From the NCBI RefSeq assembly GCF_024679095.1, contig NC_066529.1, positions 5,749,866 to 5,813,865 of the forward strand: a stretch of 64,000 nucleotides of DNA. Direction: 5' to 3'. The first letter of the stretch is position 1; the number at the start of each line of letters is the position of its first letter. Made by a program: the position numbers and the translations under genes. Source of the DNA: Eriocheir sinensis. Its lineage: Eukaryota > Arthropoda > Malacostraca > Decapoda > Varunidae. Below the pieces are notes generated by a model. It was given only the letters and a program-made list of their open reading frames with translations, had not been told where the DNA came from and searched no databases. Shown one piece after another: positions 1 through 31,134 of this stretch.

Positions 1-197
1 TGAGTGGAATTTCTCTGTTGGTTATGTTGCGCTTGGGTGGTGGTGGTGGCGGTGGTGGTGGTGGTGGCGCCAGAGATGTGTAAACAAGGCACAGAGTTCG
101 CTAATGTAGCCACGTGTGCTGTCTCGCTACTGCTTGTACCCAAATGTGCTGCAGAAGGACCCACTCTGTTTAAATTTGACAGCGAAAGTGGGAACAA

Positions 198-267
<70 letters not shown>

Positions 268-380
268 CACGATGAAAATCAGGAAAGACATTTCCCATTT
301 AGGTCCAGACTTGGTGGTCTGTCCTTAAACCTAAGTGATTTTACATTAATCAGAAGACTCCAAAACGTTGCATTTCTACT

Positions 381-690
381 CTAGTTGATATGAAGTTGAA
401 GGAAGTGACGGTCGAGCTTATTTTTGAAGGAGTCAATCGTGTTACACTGGACCACTGATGGTGGAAGCTTATTCCATTCTCGCACTACAACGTTGGTGAA
501 GAAAAATTTGGTGCAGTCTGAATTTACTTGTCTACATCTGAGTTTTACGCCATTGTTCCTCGTGCGCAAAGTGTCATCGATCATAAACAATGTTGATCTG
601 TCTACATTCGTGAAAGAATGGAATGGAAGAACGTTCCAGAGTGTACCAGCGGAAAAGATGAAAAAATTAAGATGCTCTTTAAGGAGAAAG
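381..690 (-). mobile_element. CR1-like LINE, 3' end of reverse transcriptase ORF
   Basis: The minus frame ending at TAG 383-381 carries the typical non-LTR C-terminus: TRNNGVKLRCRQVNSDCTKF, then FFTNVVVREWNKLPPSVVQ and a final SFKNKLDRH. The equivalent region of the larger LINE at 12313-13180 reads FTNRVVDEWKRLSSHVV and FKNRLDKF, so the two are related. Only the last ~100 residues are preserved; upstream sequence loses similarity. No intact ORF and no expected activity. Confidence 0.8.
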
Positions 691-1929
691 TCGTTTGCAG
701 CGGGGCCGCGGGAGGGAGGGAGGCATGCAGTTAGAAAGTTCAGAAGAGCAATTAGCATGACAATATTGATAGAAGATAGAAAGCGATGCAACATCGCGGC
801 GGAATCCAAGAGGGAGAAGACTGCCAGTAAGAGGAGGGGAGTTGATGAGACGAAGAGCCTTTGACTCCAAACAAATAGGCTTTGGCTCTGATGGCCTTCG
901 AGTGTGCTTAGCCGTTTCCCTGTTTGTTTCCTCGAACACAATAATGACCAACAATGATAATTATGCTGTCTATGGCGGGAGATCGTCCCCACTCTATCCA
1001 TGTCAAGCAGCATTATCATGGGGGAAGTACGGGAGAGAAGGAGCACTGAGCAAGAGTAAAAATTGACAACTGTGCTCCTTATCCATCTCATGAAGAGTTG
1101 ATTGTTCGTTGTGCCTCTAAATGACACCATTACAATGCATATCGTTTAAATGATTTATAGATCCATTGATTATCATTATTATTATTATCATATTATTATT
1201 ATTATTATTATTATCAGTATCATTCTTATCATCATTGTTTTTGTGCTGTTGTTGTGTCCATGGTGTGAATGCCCAGCGTGACGGCAGCCGTCTTGTGGGA
1301 GTAACGTTCATCCCTTCGAGACAACCCTCGCCACGCCACGGTGTCGCAAATGAGTTATGTGACTGAGTGCGTGCAGGAAAGGGTCACCCTCTCAGTGTAT
1401 AAAGTGTTGACAATAAAACAGGAAGCAGATACTATTATTATGAAGAAAACAAAGGAAGTAATTAGCGGAGGGAAGATGAACAGACACGAATCATATACTT
1501 AGAATAATGTCGTCCATTCCACTGGCCAGACTTTAGTGAATTGTTTTACGAAGAGCAACGAGGGTCAGCATGGGCCAAAAAGCATTAATGGAAATCATCA
1601 TAAAATAACAGTACAAAAAAATAGCATACCGGAAAACACAGGCCTACACAACAAAATTATAAGTCCTCGTAATTTATTGATACAGACACTTCCCGGCTCA
1701 CACACAAAAGCCAGAAACTCACACTCGCACACACACATAAAAAACAACATAAACCTTTAACTTAGATAAAGGAAAATTTCCACAAACACATTTTTCCCTC
1801 CAGCGGGTGTCCCTCGGAGGCTCAGCAATGTGTAGCGGGAAGCGCAGAATGGGACTGAATCGCTCATGCGTCAGAGATCGTCTGGAGAGAGCACCGTGTG
1901 AATCGCATTTCCTTCCCGCTTTCGTCCAC

Positions 1930-2135
1930 TTCCGAGAACACGATATGACATGACAAACGTGATGGACAGGCAAGTACAAATATAAGAATGTGCACGGAGT
2001 CGATGAACGCCGCGGAGAGTTGTCGAAGTATAAATTCTGCAAGTAAATAAAATGTAATATGATAAACGTGGCGTACAGGTGCAGGAAATATGAGAATCTG
2101 CGTGCAGTCGTTAGGCGAGAATATATCTCGAAGCA
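1930..2135. repeat. Diverged tandem duplication, about 110 bp
   Basis: GATATGACATGACAAACGTG followed by a CACGGAGTCG block recurs as AATATGATAAACGTGGCG followed by CGTGCAGTCG about 110 bp later. The two copies are only moderately similar. ORFs across it on the minus strand probably reflect the duplication rather than a gene. Confidence 0.5.
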
Positions 2136-3165
2136 TAGATCTTCCAAGGAAAGGTTTAATATCGACCTAGCTGCATAATTTTTACGTATAAATCTTATTC
2201 TGAATAGATTCAGCATCCTGTCCTTCACACGGGTGGTTGCTTTTCAGTCATTCTCTGGCGACGCGATGCTTTCTTCTTGGCGTGTCTGTTGATAAACTTT
2301 ATTGCCCTGATTTTTTTTTTCTTCAGGTCTGTTCACAAGTTTAAATGTCATTATTATTTTACTCTATTGATCTTCTTACCGTGTCTGATCCTAAAATATG
2401 AATGTCATTATTTTTATGCGCCAGGTCTGTGAGGAACGAATAACATTATGAACAAGTAAACGATTATTTTTTTATCATCTTAGAAGAGTAATTAAAAAAA
2501 ACTCATGATGTTTATTCATAAAACCTATGCGATGGAAAAAACTAGTAGAAATTTGAGTGAGTCACGATTACTATGCGCAATAACAAAAGGGATAAAAATT
2601 TAAAACGATTGCCATTAGCGGAATAAACATATTGAGGTGGCATTAAACATTTCTTTATCAGTTCTGCTTTTCTCGAGTTAAGTTTTAGTTTCTTTTTAAG
2701 TCAGTAACTTTTTTATGATATTGAGTCTTTTTTTATTATTACAAACAAAAGAATTTAACTGAATCATATGAATGGATATCACAAGCAAGGCAGCGGGCGA
2801 TGTTCTCTGCAAGAATGCTCCCAGTGACATGCCTGAAGGGGCGCGCGCGGACGCCCTGCACACGCCGCCGTGCCTGTCCAAGAGGCGTGTCACGCGAGGC
2901 TGATTTATATCGGCCGTAAATTTTATGCTCTGACCCGCCGGTGATCTGTGTGTCAGGGGCTGTCCTGTTCGCGAGGTGTGGGGGCTGCAGATCTATAATA
3001 AATGGCTATGTAATAGAGTTGTTTGACTGGCCTAAATTTAGATGTGGGCCTAATCTTTTACATCTTTATTTTCCTATCATTTTGGCTTCTCAGATCACAA
3101 AAAATATCACATGATAAAAAGGTGACCAAGGTGCTTGCTTATTGGTGGCGATGAGGTAACACTTT

Positions 3166-3209
<44 letters not shown>

Positions 3210-3539
3210 GGACATGGAGGAAGAGAGGGGACGGTAATTAGCCTCTGGTATGAAAGGAAGAAAAAAAAAAGCAGATGGAAGATAAAAATTAATCACAAGA
3301 TATTTGGGGCTGAAATTCATAGGAAATGCAGTTCACGTGCAGAAAAAAAGAGGGAATTACGCGAAGTATATAATGAAGATGGACAGAGACCCATCATGGA
3401 AACCGGAATACAGAAGAAGCAGCGGCGTCGGCAAAGACAAAACCGAAGTGTCTTAATAATAACTAATATAAAGAAAACATACGTAAGATCTGCCTTTCTC
3501 TTTTGGCCGCTTATTACTTTTGTCTTTGTGGGAACAGCG

Positions 3540-3615
3540 ATTAGCGGGCTTTTTTTTTTTACCTTTTTTTTGTTGCCCTTGAGCTGTTTCTTTAGCTGTA
3601 AAAAAAACAAAAAAC
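3540..3615 (-). repeat. Dispersed T-rich repeat (AGCTCAAGGGCA family), copy 1
   Basis: In minus sense it reads TTTACAGC..AAGAAACAGC, then TCAAGGGCAACAAAAAAAA, then AAAAAAGCCCGCTAATCGCTG. It matches copies at 15960, 28436, 29860, 38835, 50190 and 56817. Confidence 0.75.
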
Positions 3616-3699
3616 AATCGAAACCAATAAAAACTTTCCTTGGGTGACAAAATTAACCATCTATTACAAGGAGACCGCAAAGAAAATAAAAACCCCTTG

Positions 3700-4085
3700 C
3701 CTTAGCTTGCAAACGTTTTTATTATATATTAACGCATTCATTACACTGTCTCGGGTTTGGCGAACGTGTAAAATTATATAGTGTACAAGTATTCAGTATA
3801 TACGGTATACAGTAATCGTTCCCTGTATGAAGTGAACAATATTTATACATACAGTGTGCATTACCTCTCCTTTCTTAGCCTGCAAACCTTTTTATTCACT
3901 CGGTCCCTGGATTGGCGAACGTGTGTAGGTATTAATATGGTGTACAATGACTCTTCTATATATGCAGTGAACAGTATTTTCCTCTATATATGGAATTAGT
4001 CTACGTAACCGTTTACTTAGCTTGTAATTTTTTTATTTATTTGTTTCAACACATCACACTGTCACGGGTTTGGTGAACGTGTGTA
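3700..4085 (+). repeat. Three diverged tandem copies of a ~140-170-bp unit
   Basis: Each copy starts CTTAGC(C/T)TG..A, passes a TTTTTATT stretch and a CGGG/CTGG(T)TTGG(C/T)GAACGTGT block, then GTGTACAA or AAGTACA. Copies begin near 3703, 3876 and 4014. The third runs into a (CA)n tract. This is a degenerate non-coding repeat. Confidence 0.6.
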
Positions 4086-4092
4086 TATATAT

Positions 4093-4155
<63 letters not shown>

Positions 4156-5746
4156 CTATAAATACACATGCCCAGGTGCTCCAATTAGCTGCGCCTTTCC
4201 TGATATGCAAATTCGTATATTTTAAGACAAATGGCGGGGAGGAGGCGCCGAAGAGCACACTCGTTAAGCCTCGACCAATGCAGCAAAGAGACACGATAAA
4301 GTTGGTGAGCCTCATTCAGCGAGACTCCCTAATGCCTGTGGGTTACGGGGAGAGGTTTCTTGATTCAGCATAACAACGTGATTCTAACAACGAACGGTGA
4401 TTCACGCTCTTATATGAACTTCACACACACACACTCGCTTATGCTTACGAGGGGCAGCTATAAATTCAGCTGATATCACTCGCCGCTGTCTGCATTACGA
4501 GGAACAGTAAATGTGAAGAGGTTTAAAGCCCCACGCGAAACAAACTGATGCACGCACAGACATTCAAAATATGCTAAATACTCTTATCCCGGCTGAAGGT
4601 CTGAGAACGTGAAGGTACGCAGCGATCCCTTATTTCCATCCCTCGCCGGTGTGGGTATTGTACAAGGAAAAATATAAGAATGGTGATAAGATGCTCTCGC
4701 TAGATAAGCTCTCACCTTAAACAGATATCCAATACGCATATGCCCTTTGAGCGTTTAAAAATATTTTAGTGCGCAGCTTAACCTTGATTCCATCCTTCCC
4801 TCGCCGTTGGGGTTATGGTACACGGATCAGTAATGGCGATCAACTTCTTTTGCTTAAACATCCTCACGGTAAAATCGACGTCCAATATCCTCATGTCCTT
4901 TGAATGTCTAAAAAATACCCAAGTACACTGCTATATATACCTTGTTGTCATCGTGCGCGGAATAATCACGCGAACTGTGACTACCATTTACAAGCTAATT
5001 GCGACGCCAGCAGTTATTAGCTTACTGTTATTCGCTCTTCCTCCTCCCTTCCCGGAAAGAGTTGTCGAACGTGTGAAGGGTCTTGGAAGAACCCAAATTA
5101 ACGGAATTGCTCTGGACATTTTCACGTCAGCCTTTTGTTATGGTAAATGTATAAATAAGCGTCAACACGGAAATTAGGATAAAGGAAACGTAAGAGAGAA
5201 AATCAAACGAGTTCCCTGTAAAGTATTTATAAGTCAGTTCGTTCTGTGTTATTTATGAAACCTCTCTTTGTCCTTCCTCTGACAGTTCAAAAAATATATA
5301 TATAACTGTATATGATTAAAATTCACTGTAAATGATTAATATAAATAGTCGAATAACAGCTTTCACAAGTTCCTCTTAAATTGCATCAACTGAACAAAAG
5401 CTGGAGACGCGTTAAGGTTTTATTAAAGTCACTTCCCTAAATTAATGTTTCTGGGATTGCTGGGAATGTGAAATTGACCAAAGCGTTTCTGAGACCTGGA
5501 GGGAAATTGTGAACAGACGGTGTGATTGCGGGGACGGCGGCTTCCCTCGGGTGTTGGCTGGACAGAGACGTAATATGCACTGACTACATTTCAGGATGCA
5601 CGAGAGGTATGCCCGGACTGTGGTGTGAGCTGGGGCCTTACTGGGATGGGCCTTACTGGGGTGTTGATGTGGGCTGCGAAGGAGTACTGTGGGTGTTACC
5701 GGGGTGTTGCGTGCGACTGGGATGCAGTTGGCGGGTTGTTAACTTA

Positions 5747-6544
5747 TTACTGCGAGAACGAAGGGAAAAACTGTCCTTCTCCATCACTGAGGCGCCAATT
5801 CGTATCTAATGAAGGGTGACGTGAGCGGGATAGAGGAACAGGAGGAGGAGAGGAACCAACGGGGAAACAGTTAATATATTGAACCTCCTCATTTCTATCC
5901 TGCCTCTCGATCTCATCCTCTTCCTCTTGACTCAGGAAGACCTCATCCTCAGCATACTCCGGTGGGTGGAAAGGAAGGTTATTGGACAGGTGAAGATGGT
6001 GCAGGTCGGGGAGGGAGAGTGAGGGAGAGTGGTGAGTGAGGGAAGGGTGTGAGAGGTGACGGAGGTGAGGGAGGGAGGGATGAGGCAGGTGTGGCATGAG
6101 AGGGGGCAGGTGAGGGAGGGCTTGGGGCTCAATCACCACCATCACAGGCTCGTTACGGCAGGGGAGGTCATAGGTCACCAGCAGGTCGTCGTCACAATTA
6201 TCAGGGTGGGTCAATGGGTTAAAAGTCTCAATGGGAACGACAAAACCTACAGGGAAACTCGGGTCGTCGTCAGTACTACAGTGGAGGTCAAAATCCTGTG
6301 AGTCGTCGGGGTAAGTGTCGTCGAAGTCGTTTAGGTCGTCCTGGAGTGCTGGGTCGCCGGTAAGGCTGAGGTGCAAGTCGTGGAGGGGGTCGTCGAGGAT
6401 ATTGTCGGGGTCACACGCGAGACCTTCCTCCAGCAGGTCGTCAGGGGGGTCGAGAGAGTGGTGGAGGAGGTCGTCTGGGAGGGAGTCGTGGCTTAGGTCG
6501 ACCAGTTCGTCAGTCTGCAGTTCGAGTCCGTCCAGGAAACTCGT
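5747..6544 (-). CDS. Terminal coding exon of an unrecognised acidic, His/Pro-rich protein
   Basis: 798 nt, 265 codons plus TAA, opening after a good acceptor (CCTTGTTTCTTGCAG|ACG). The first ~110 residues are Asp/Leu-rich (DDLLEEG, LDDPLHDLHL, DDLNDFDD). A middle block repeats LPHLPP, LPHLRHLSH and DLHHLHLS. The last ~70 residues carry EYAEDEVF, EEEDEIERQDRNEE, VQYINCF and a PPPVPLSRSRHP segment. There are no membrane spans or enzyme motifs. It resembles a disordered cytoplasmic or adaptor tail; YINC fits a YxN SH2-binding pattern, which is only suggestive. AATAAA is at 5424-5419, about 325 bp past the stop. Upstream exons are not identified. It could be the last exon of a neighbouring gene or an alternative tail of the ZP-N gene. 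Confidence 0.6.
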   Translation of the reverse strand, partial: TSFLDGLELQTDELVDLSHDSLPDDLLHHSLDPPDDLLEEGLACDPDNILDDPLHDLHLSLTGDPALQDDLNDFDDTYPDDSQDFDLHCSTDDDPSFPVGFVVPIETFNPLTHPDNCDDDLLVTYDLPCRNEPVMVVIEPQALPHLPPLMPHLPHPSLPHLRHLSHPSLTHHSPSLSLPDLHHLHLSNNLPFHPPEYAEDEVFLSQEEEDEIERQDRNEEVQYINCFPVGSSPPPVPLSRSRHPSLDTNWRLSDGEGQFFPSFSQ

Positions 6545-6946
6545 CTGCAAGAAACAAGGATGAAGTGGTAGTGGAACGTTATTGCAAACATAAACAAGAG
6601 ACAATTTTAGAGTCACCCGAAGTTGCGTCACATTCGAGTTGCTCTCCACCGGCAACCACTAGATATGCATCATTCCTACAAATAAAAAACACCGTTGATT
6701 AAGAGTTCCAGAGACGCGGTTTTACAAGAAGCGAGATAGAGGATTTCTTAACGTCACCCAAAGTTTCGTCGCATTTGAACTTTTCGCCGCCAAACCCTGC
6801 AGTGCTGCCAGATAAGAAGGCGCAAGGATATACGCGTACAAGAACAGCAACAACAGAAGCCGCAGAAGAGGCAGCTGTAAAAGAAGGAGGCAGAAACATA
6901 TAACAGCAAATGGCTCGTTCCCTCCCGCTGCGCTATCGTAACCCTC

Positions 6947-6981
<35 letters not shown>

Positions 6982-7449
6982 ACACTCAGAGGCAGAGAAA
7001 GTCACCCTTCTCCCTGTCATTGTAAATTTGCATATAGAAAATGGACATCTTCCGCTTTTGCCTCTAGCTCTCCGCGATGTATGTTTTTTTTTTTTTTTTT
7101 TTATGTCGCGGCCTATTGCGCCGGTAGGCTTCTTTCCGGTGGATCCTGATGGTCGGTCCAAGGCTTCTTTCCGGTGGGTCCTGATGGTCGGCCCAGCCCG
7201 TTCTGGCGCAGGCGAGTGTTTATAGTGGCGCCATCTTTCATTAGGTCATGCTGCCCTCCTGGAGCTCATCTTTGATCCTAGAATCTAGAGTCCAGGTTGA
7301 CAGGTGGTCTTCTGGACAGCATATGGGTAGTTTTAAGGCACTCGGCGGCGGCTGGAAAATTCCAGCTTGGTGGCACCGGGCGGGGATTGAACTCGCGTCC
7401 TCCTGAACGCGGGGCCGTCTCGCTATCCGTTCAGCCACCGCCTCCCCGA

Positions 7450-7539
<90 letters not shown>

Positions 7540-10500
7540 ACCAGTTAATGTTGACCCTCCTGAATAGTGTCTTGTTCAGCCCTATCCATGAAAACAATGC
7601 GTGAGTTTTTTTTTTAGATTCCCGAGCAAAGAGTCCTGGCCAGCCCGCAGCCCCTCCATTCATCCCAACGACAGCCCCTCCTATTCCTCCTCCTCCTCCT
7701 CCTCCTCCTCCACATTCTACTCTTCACCTCCTACGCGTGGCCACCTCTCCGCCAATAACCTTCTCCTCCCACAGGGCGTCTAATTTTGGCTTCCACTCGG
7801 CGACCTTTTCTTATTTCAGAGGAGACAGAACACGAAATAAAATAAGAATGAAAAAAAAAGTTATAAAAATGTGAAAAAAGTACCCACAACACGGTGACTC
7901 ATTAGGACAGACAGAAGGATGCTGAAAAAAAAAACCGCTCCGAGTTAGTTCCAGAGGTGCCTCGACACTCGCCAGCGACACGAAGCAACCGCGAATGACT
8001 GCATATCCAGCCCATGGGAGGGAGGAACTGTCACGCGCCTCTGAGGACACAAATTAACAAATGAATACGTAATCTCTTTCTACCTCAAATTGCCCCCGAC
8101 ATATTGTGACCCAGACGACCACGAGTTAAGCGTTTGGCCTGAGGGAGGAAGGGACGTCTGAAGCCTCTAAGGACACAAGGCAACAGCTGTACAGAGTTAC
8201 TTCATTTTGGCTCCCGCGCGGCGAACAGTGACATCCAAACACGAATTGCTGTCTGCCCATCGCAAGACACGGGAGGAAGAGCACGTCTCGAGCACCTGAG
8301 GGCGGGAGATGGCAGCAGGAGCATCACGATATTCAGCCCTCGACACCTCACCTCACGCCCGCCACTTAATATAATGAATCACAAGTGCACACAACTGACA
8401 GCCGCCGCCTCGCGCCACCTGCCAAAGCTCTCGAACTCCGCCGCCTCGCTCGTGCTTTCATTGTTGCTGTCTTGCCGCCCTTTACGTCTGATCGGCTACA
8501 CACAAGGTAGTAATTACGCATTTGCCTTTTCAGTATATCAAAGTCAGTTATTTAATTTCATCTGCTATTAATATTGATTCATAAGTGATGTAAATATTCG
8601 TTTAAGCACGCATGAATTTATGAATTAAATATTCCACCTGATATTCAATATTCGTATACGTTTGAAAAGTTAAGAAATCGTTAATTTTAAAATCATGTTG
8701 GAAAAGTTTAAAAAAACATTTTACAAAAAAATATTCTCAACATGAATTAATAAAAAATACGCTTTCATGATAATAATGCATATACACATCAATTTGTCTA
8801 CCTATTTGTATGTTGCATGAATGCATTATTCTCTGCCGCTGCCGACGAGAAACGCGTCTCTGGAAAAAAGGGAAGACGCGGAAGAATTGCCTCCAGGTAG
8901 CGGAGGCAATCTGGAGCCGACAGGCAGCGGCACCGGGACCGAAGCATCGGGGCCGAGGCAGTAATCTTTCGCCGGGGAGCAGGTGCGCCATACACGAGTA
9001 ATATCGGAAAGAGTTAATCTTCACGCGTCTGAATAGAAATATGTCTGCACGTATAGTGCGTTGAAAAGCCGCTGAAAGAAACCTAAATAACGCTCAGGAT
9101 TTGTTCATAGCTCGTCAGGCTCCTTTGTCCCCGCTCGCTGTTGTTGTGACGCAGTAGCGAAGCCGAGAGTGAAGCCCCAGCCTTGCAGGGATTCCCTCAA
9201 CCTCGGGAACAAAATGCAAAGTTGTAGAATATAAAGAGAACGTGGCCTACGATATCTACATACTGTTAAAAGTGACGGAGACAATAGTAATGAGAACAAG
9301 GCGTACGATACCTCAGTTCGGGAAAGGCACAGAGTGGAGTGGGATGGCCGCCGACGCGATCAAAGCACCAAAGCAGCACAGCACAACACAACGACACGCA
9401 AACACTGATCAACCGTACCTATCTGTCAGAAGCTGGCAACCTCAAGGCATCCAATGTGTCCGGTGGGAGTTTTCAGATTCCTCAGCCTGGTACATCAGGA
9501 AAACAGTTGTGCAAGTAAGGTGCATAAAAAATTGATCTCACACAGCCATAAAGCATTCCGTACAAACTCAATGTTACAACAGTGGACGTGGAAGAGATGA
9601 ATTGCGAACTCCATTCGAGCATAAAATATATATACATAATCCGATGGTTATTTTTAATTCTTGATATACAAATTAATTGAAAAACTTAGTTCTTTTGACA
9701 AGATCTATAGTGAAGCCTCTTCCGAAATCTATCACGTAAATATAGCGAAGAAAATTTGAAGGAACAAAACAGTGATTGGCAACCTTCCGTCTCACAAAGG
9801 GAGAGCTACATCAGAAATTTTTATAGCAGCAATTTATAAATAATTCCGTGTCCCTAAACATCATCTATCTAATCATCTAAGGAACATCTGCACTTTTCAA
9901 TACTAATTTCTTAGATTAATATCCTCAAGAAATGACCTCTTGCATGTCTGACAAGCGTCCCTTCACTTACGGATGGACATAGAAAAGTGACCTGACAGTT
10001 GCGATGACACTGAATAAATACGGTTCACCCACACACGTGACGAGCACGATTCGCATTAAGAAAGAGTTGAGGAATGAATCACAAAGCAGGCGAGGCTCGG
10101 GAACAACAATCATCTAATGGCGTCGGCACAACTCGGGGCCGGTGGCGGCTCCGTCATGGGGGGCAAAGTGTTTGTGCTGACCTTGCCTCGCCACGGGAAC
10201 GAAGGATGAAAGGAAGAGCCAAGATCAACAGAATATATCTTGATCTATAGGGGAGAGCTAAGCCGCGTCCACACTATGGGGCAGTGACCAGCGGGCACGA
10301 GTGACAAATCCGCCGTCGCACACATTGAGGCACCTTCGACGGGCAGACCAGCCCATGGAAGAGCAGAATCACCTGGCGCTGGTCGGGGCCTGGCTGCCCG
10401 CCGCAAAATGTTACACCCAGCTGTCGACCAACAACTGGCTACCTACTCAGCATATTGGACACCAGTCATGCCCAAGACTGCGCGGCTCCCCAGTCACTGC

Positions 10501-10573
10501 GCGATAGTGTTGACATAACCTAACACGTACTAAACACAAGCACACTATCATCACCACCGCTACCAGACCCCCG
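6545..10573. other. Stretch between the orphan exon and the ZP-N gene stop
   Basis: Contains (CA)n at 6949-6985, a tRNA-SINE at 7084-7452, adjacent (GT)n and (GA)n at 7453-7539, and (TCC)n near 7690. From 8050 to 10570 it is mixed-composition DNA with few repeats. No exon with paired splice sites was recognised on either strand, although exons upstream of 6544 could hide here. Confidence 0.55.
7084..7452 (-). mobile_element. tRNA-derived SINE with poly(A) tail
   Basis: On the minus strand the head reads GCGGTGGCTGAACGGATAGCG, a tRNA-like A box (TGGCTGAACGG), followed about 35 bases later by a B box (GAGTTCAATCCC). A non-tRNA body follows with a tandem duplication of about 31 bp (GGTCCACCGGAAAGAAGCC-like words). 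The element ends in about 19 A residues (plus-strand T tract 7084-7102). The head abuts a (GT)n(GA)n compound microsatellite. Confidence 0.85.
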
Positions 10574-28952
<18,379 letters not shown>

Positions 28953-28964
28953 CTCCTTCAACAC

Positions 28965-29140
28965 CTGGAAGACAGCGAGAGGTGAAGGTGAGCGTCAGTC
29001 AGGCAGGGAAGGTGTACAAAAAAGACGCATATACTGAGCAGAATAAGAGGGATATTTGATTTGATTTCGTAGTGGGTGACTGTGTTTGTGTGTGGGTGTG
29101 TGTGTGTGTGTTTATCTATGTCCCACCAAACAATAGGCAA

Positions 29141-29196
<56 letters not shown>

Positions 29197-30259
29197 GCAA
29201 AACAAAACAAAAGGAAGGATTGTCAGGGTCACTGCCACCTGAGCGTGTCTGTCTGTCTGTCTTTATACCTGTCTGTCTATATACCTGAGTCTCTTCTCGC
29301 CGCACCAGGAAATAAAAAGGAAAAAAAAAGGAAAGTGCTGACCCCCCCCCCCCCCTCCTTACCATCCTTTTCCCATTCCCTCGCTTTCCCTTTGTCCCCC
29401 CACCCACCCCCTTTTTTTCCCCTCTGTCCGCAACCACCCTCTGCCAAACACGAGCCAAGCGCCATCGGTTTCATGTTACCTGTCCATCTGGTTACCTGTC
29501 ATTCCCTTTCAATGGCCCTACGCGGGGAGAACATATAAATAAAAGCCGTGGCGTTGGCTGTCGTTGTGGTGCTTTTCATATTTTTATTTTTTTTCGTATG
29601 TAATTTCAGCTTTTGTTTTATTTAATGGAGTATATCTGTTTTTTTTTTCAGGGGCAGGTAACGACTACACATTTTTTATTTTACTTGCATCTTTTGTGGT
29701 TTGTTTGTTTCACGTGATGGCTTTTGAGGGGGGGGGGGGGCGGAGACGGTGGTGGTGGTGGTGGTGGTGGTGGTGGCGGTGGTGATGGTACTGACGTTCT
29801 TTTTGTTATTGTAGGTAATTGTGGCGGTGACGGTAGGGGTGGTGGTGGTGGTGTTTTTTTTTTGTTGTTGTTTTTTACAGTAAAGGAAACAGCACGAGGG
29901 CAAAAGAAAAAAAACGTTAGTGAAGAAAAGCCCGCAAATCAGATCAGGTTGTGGTGGTGGTGGAGTTGTTGTTGTTGTTGGTGGTGGTGTTGGTGGATGA
30001 GTTAAAGAGATAATTCACGTTACATTCCTCCACTTATTTAATATCCGCGTTGTCTCGCCTTCGTTCACCCTGTTAGCGGTAATGGCAGGACGCTAATAAG
30101 GCGGAAATTATGCAGCTGGCGGGAGAAGACGAGGAATCAATTATCTCACGTTACTTTAGATGCTGTAAAAAGATAAGGAACACTTCACGACTTGTTACGT
30201 TTTCCTCATATAACCTGTCATCATCATTATCCTCCTCCTCCTCCTCCTCCTCCTCCTCC

Positions 30260-30292
<33 letters not shown>

Positions 30293-30390
30293 ATCATAAC
30301 CTTGCTCGAGGACAAAACCACCCTTCCTTTATCTTTTTCCTGATGTTTCCGTACTCTATCCTGCCCCACCCCTTAATTACGTCCCGTGGT
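28965..30390. other. Stretch upstream of start exon, microsatellites only
   Basis: (CA)n 29141-29194, C tract 29342-29356, G tract 29727-29740, (GGT)n 29745-30000, and (TCC)n(TCA)n 30229-30292. One T-rich repeat copy is at 29860. No promoter elements could be assigned with confidence. Confidence 0.65.
29860..29945 (+). repeat. Dispersed T-rich repeat, copy 4
   Basis: TTTTTTACAGTAAAGGAAAC, then AGCACGAGGGCAAAAG and GAAAAGCCCGC. The AGCTCAAGGGCA core is mutated to AGCACGAGGGCA. Confidence 0.7.
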
Positions 30391-30404
30391 ACCTGTTACA
30401 CTTC

Positions 30405-30570
30405 AAGCACTTCCATGGCGCAGCGGTCAGCACGCCTAACGACGAATTCCGTAGGCTCGGGTTCCCTTCCGGCCTGGGCAGTCGCCGCACAGCTAACTCA
30501 ATTGGTCATCCTCGCTTTCAGATTGGTCAATAAATCCGTATACCTGGAGAAACCTGTGTCACACCTATCC
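30405..30570 (+). mobile_element. tRNA-derived SINE fragment
   Basis: CATGGCGCAGCGGTCAGCAC gives the A box (TGGCGCAGCGG). About 40 bases later a degenerate B box (TCGGGTTCCCTTCC) is followed by GGCCTGGGCAGTCGCCGCAC and AGCTAACTCAATTGGTCATC. Its right end is uncertain. Confidence 0.65.
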
Positions 30571-31134
30571 CTTCATTCCCGCGATAATGGGTTTCTTTCT
30601 AACACCAGATCAAGAGCCAAGGAGACGTCACGCACAGCTTACCATATGCCTCGCCCTTTACTTTGCTACGCCTCGGGAACCTTAAGGAAATGAACTCAGG
30701 ATGCCAGACAGCAGTGCGGAGAATATGCAACTGACGGGGGAAATGACAATCTTGAATCTCACGTCACTTAGTTGAGATGGCTCTTCCTGTCGCCAAAGAA
30801 GCAATGCCCCCGTGCAGAGACTCCTCGCCTTGCCTAGCGGGACGGCATCATCGAAGTCGGCCGGCGAAACCAACAACCTCGGGACAATGCAAGCAAGTCT
30901 TCATCTCTGGTCTTGTCTCGTAAGAGGAAGAATGGATGGCTAGGAGAAGGGGGAAAGGAGGAGGGAGAAGAGGAGAGAAGAGAGAAAAGTTGAAGGAAAG
31001 AATGGTAAGGTCAAGGTCAAGGAAGAAAGGAGAGAGAGGTAGAGCAGGAAGGAGAGGAGGAAAAAGGATTTCAATGTAAAGGGAGAGTTGGGAATGGAAG
31101 AAAGGAAATATATGAAAGAGAAGAGCGAGAGGAG

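Larger units (their letters stand above)
1..5746. other. Intergenic stretch, no gene recognised
   Basis: AT-rich DNA with a (GA)n tract at 203-263, (ATT)n near 1175-1215, (CA)n at 3168-3208 and 4098-4154, and the elements listed separately. Around 2790-2960 there is a GC-rich patch with CpG-rich words (GCGCGCGCGG), but no convincing exon borders were found. ORFs here are short and lack protein-like composition. Confidence 0.6.

Noticed and set aside
8737..9024. GC-rich minus ORF (95 codons) as a possible exon of the 6544 gene
   Set aside because: No paired acceptor and donor, basic low-information composition, and an AT-rich start region.
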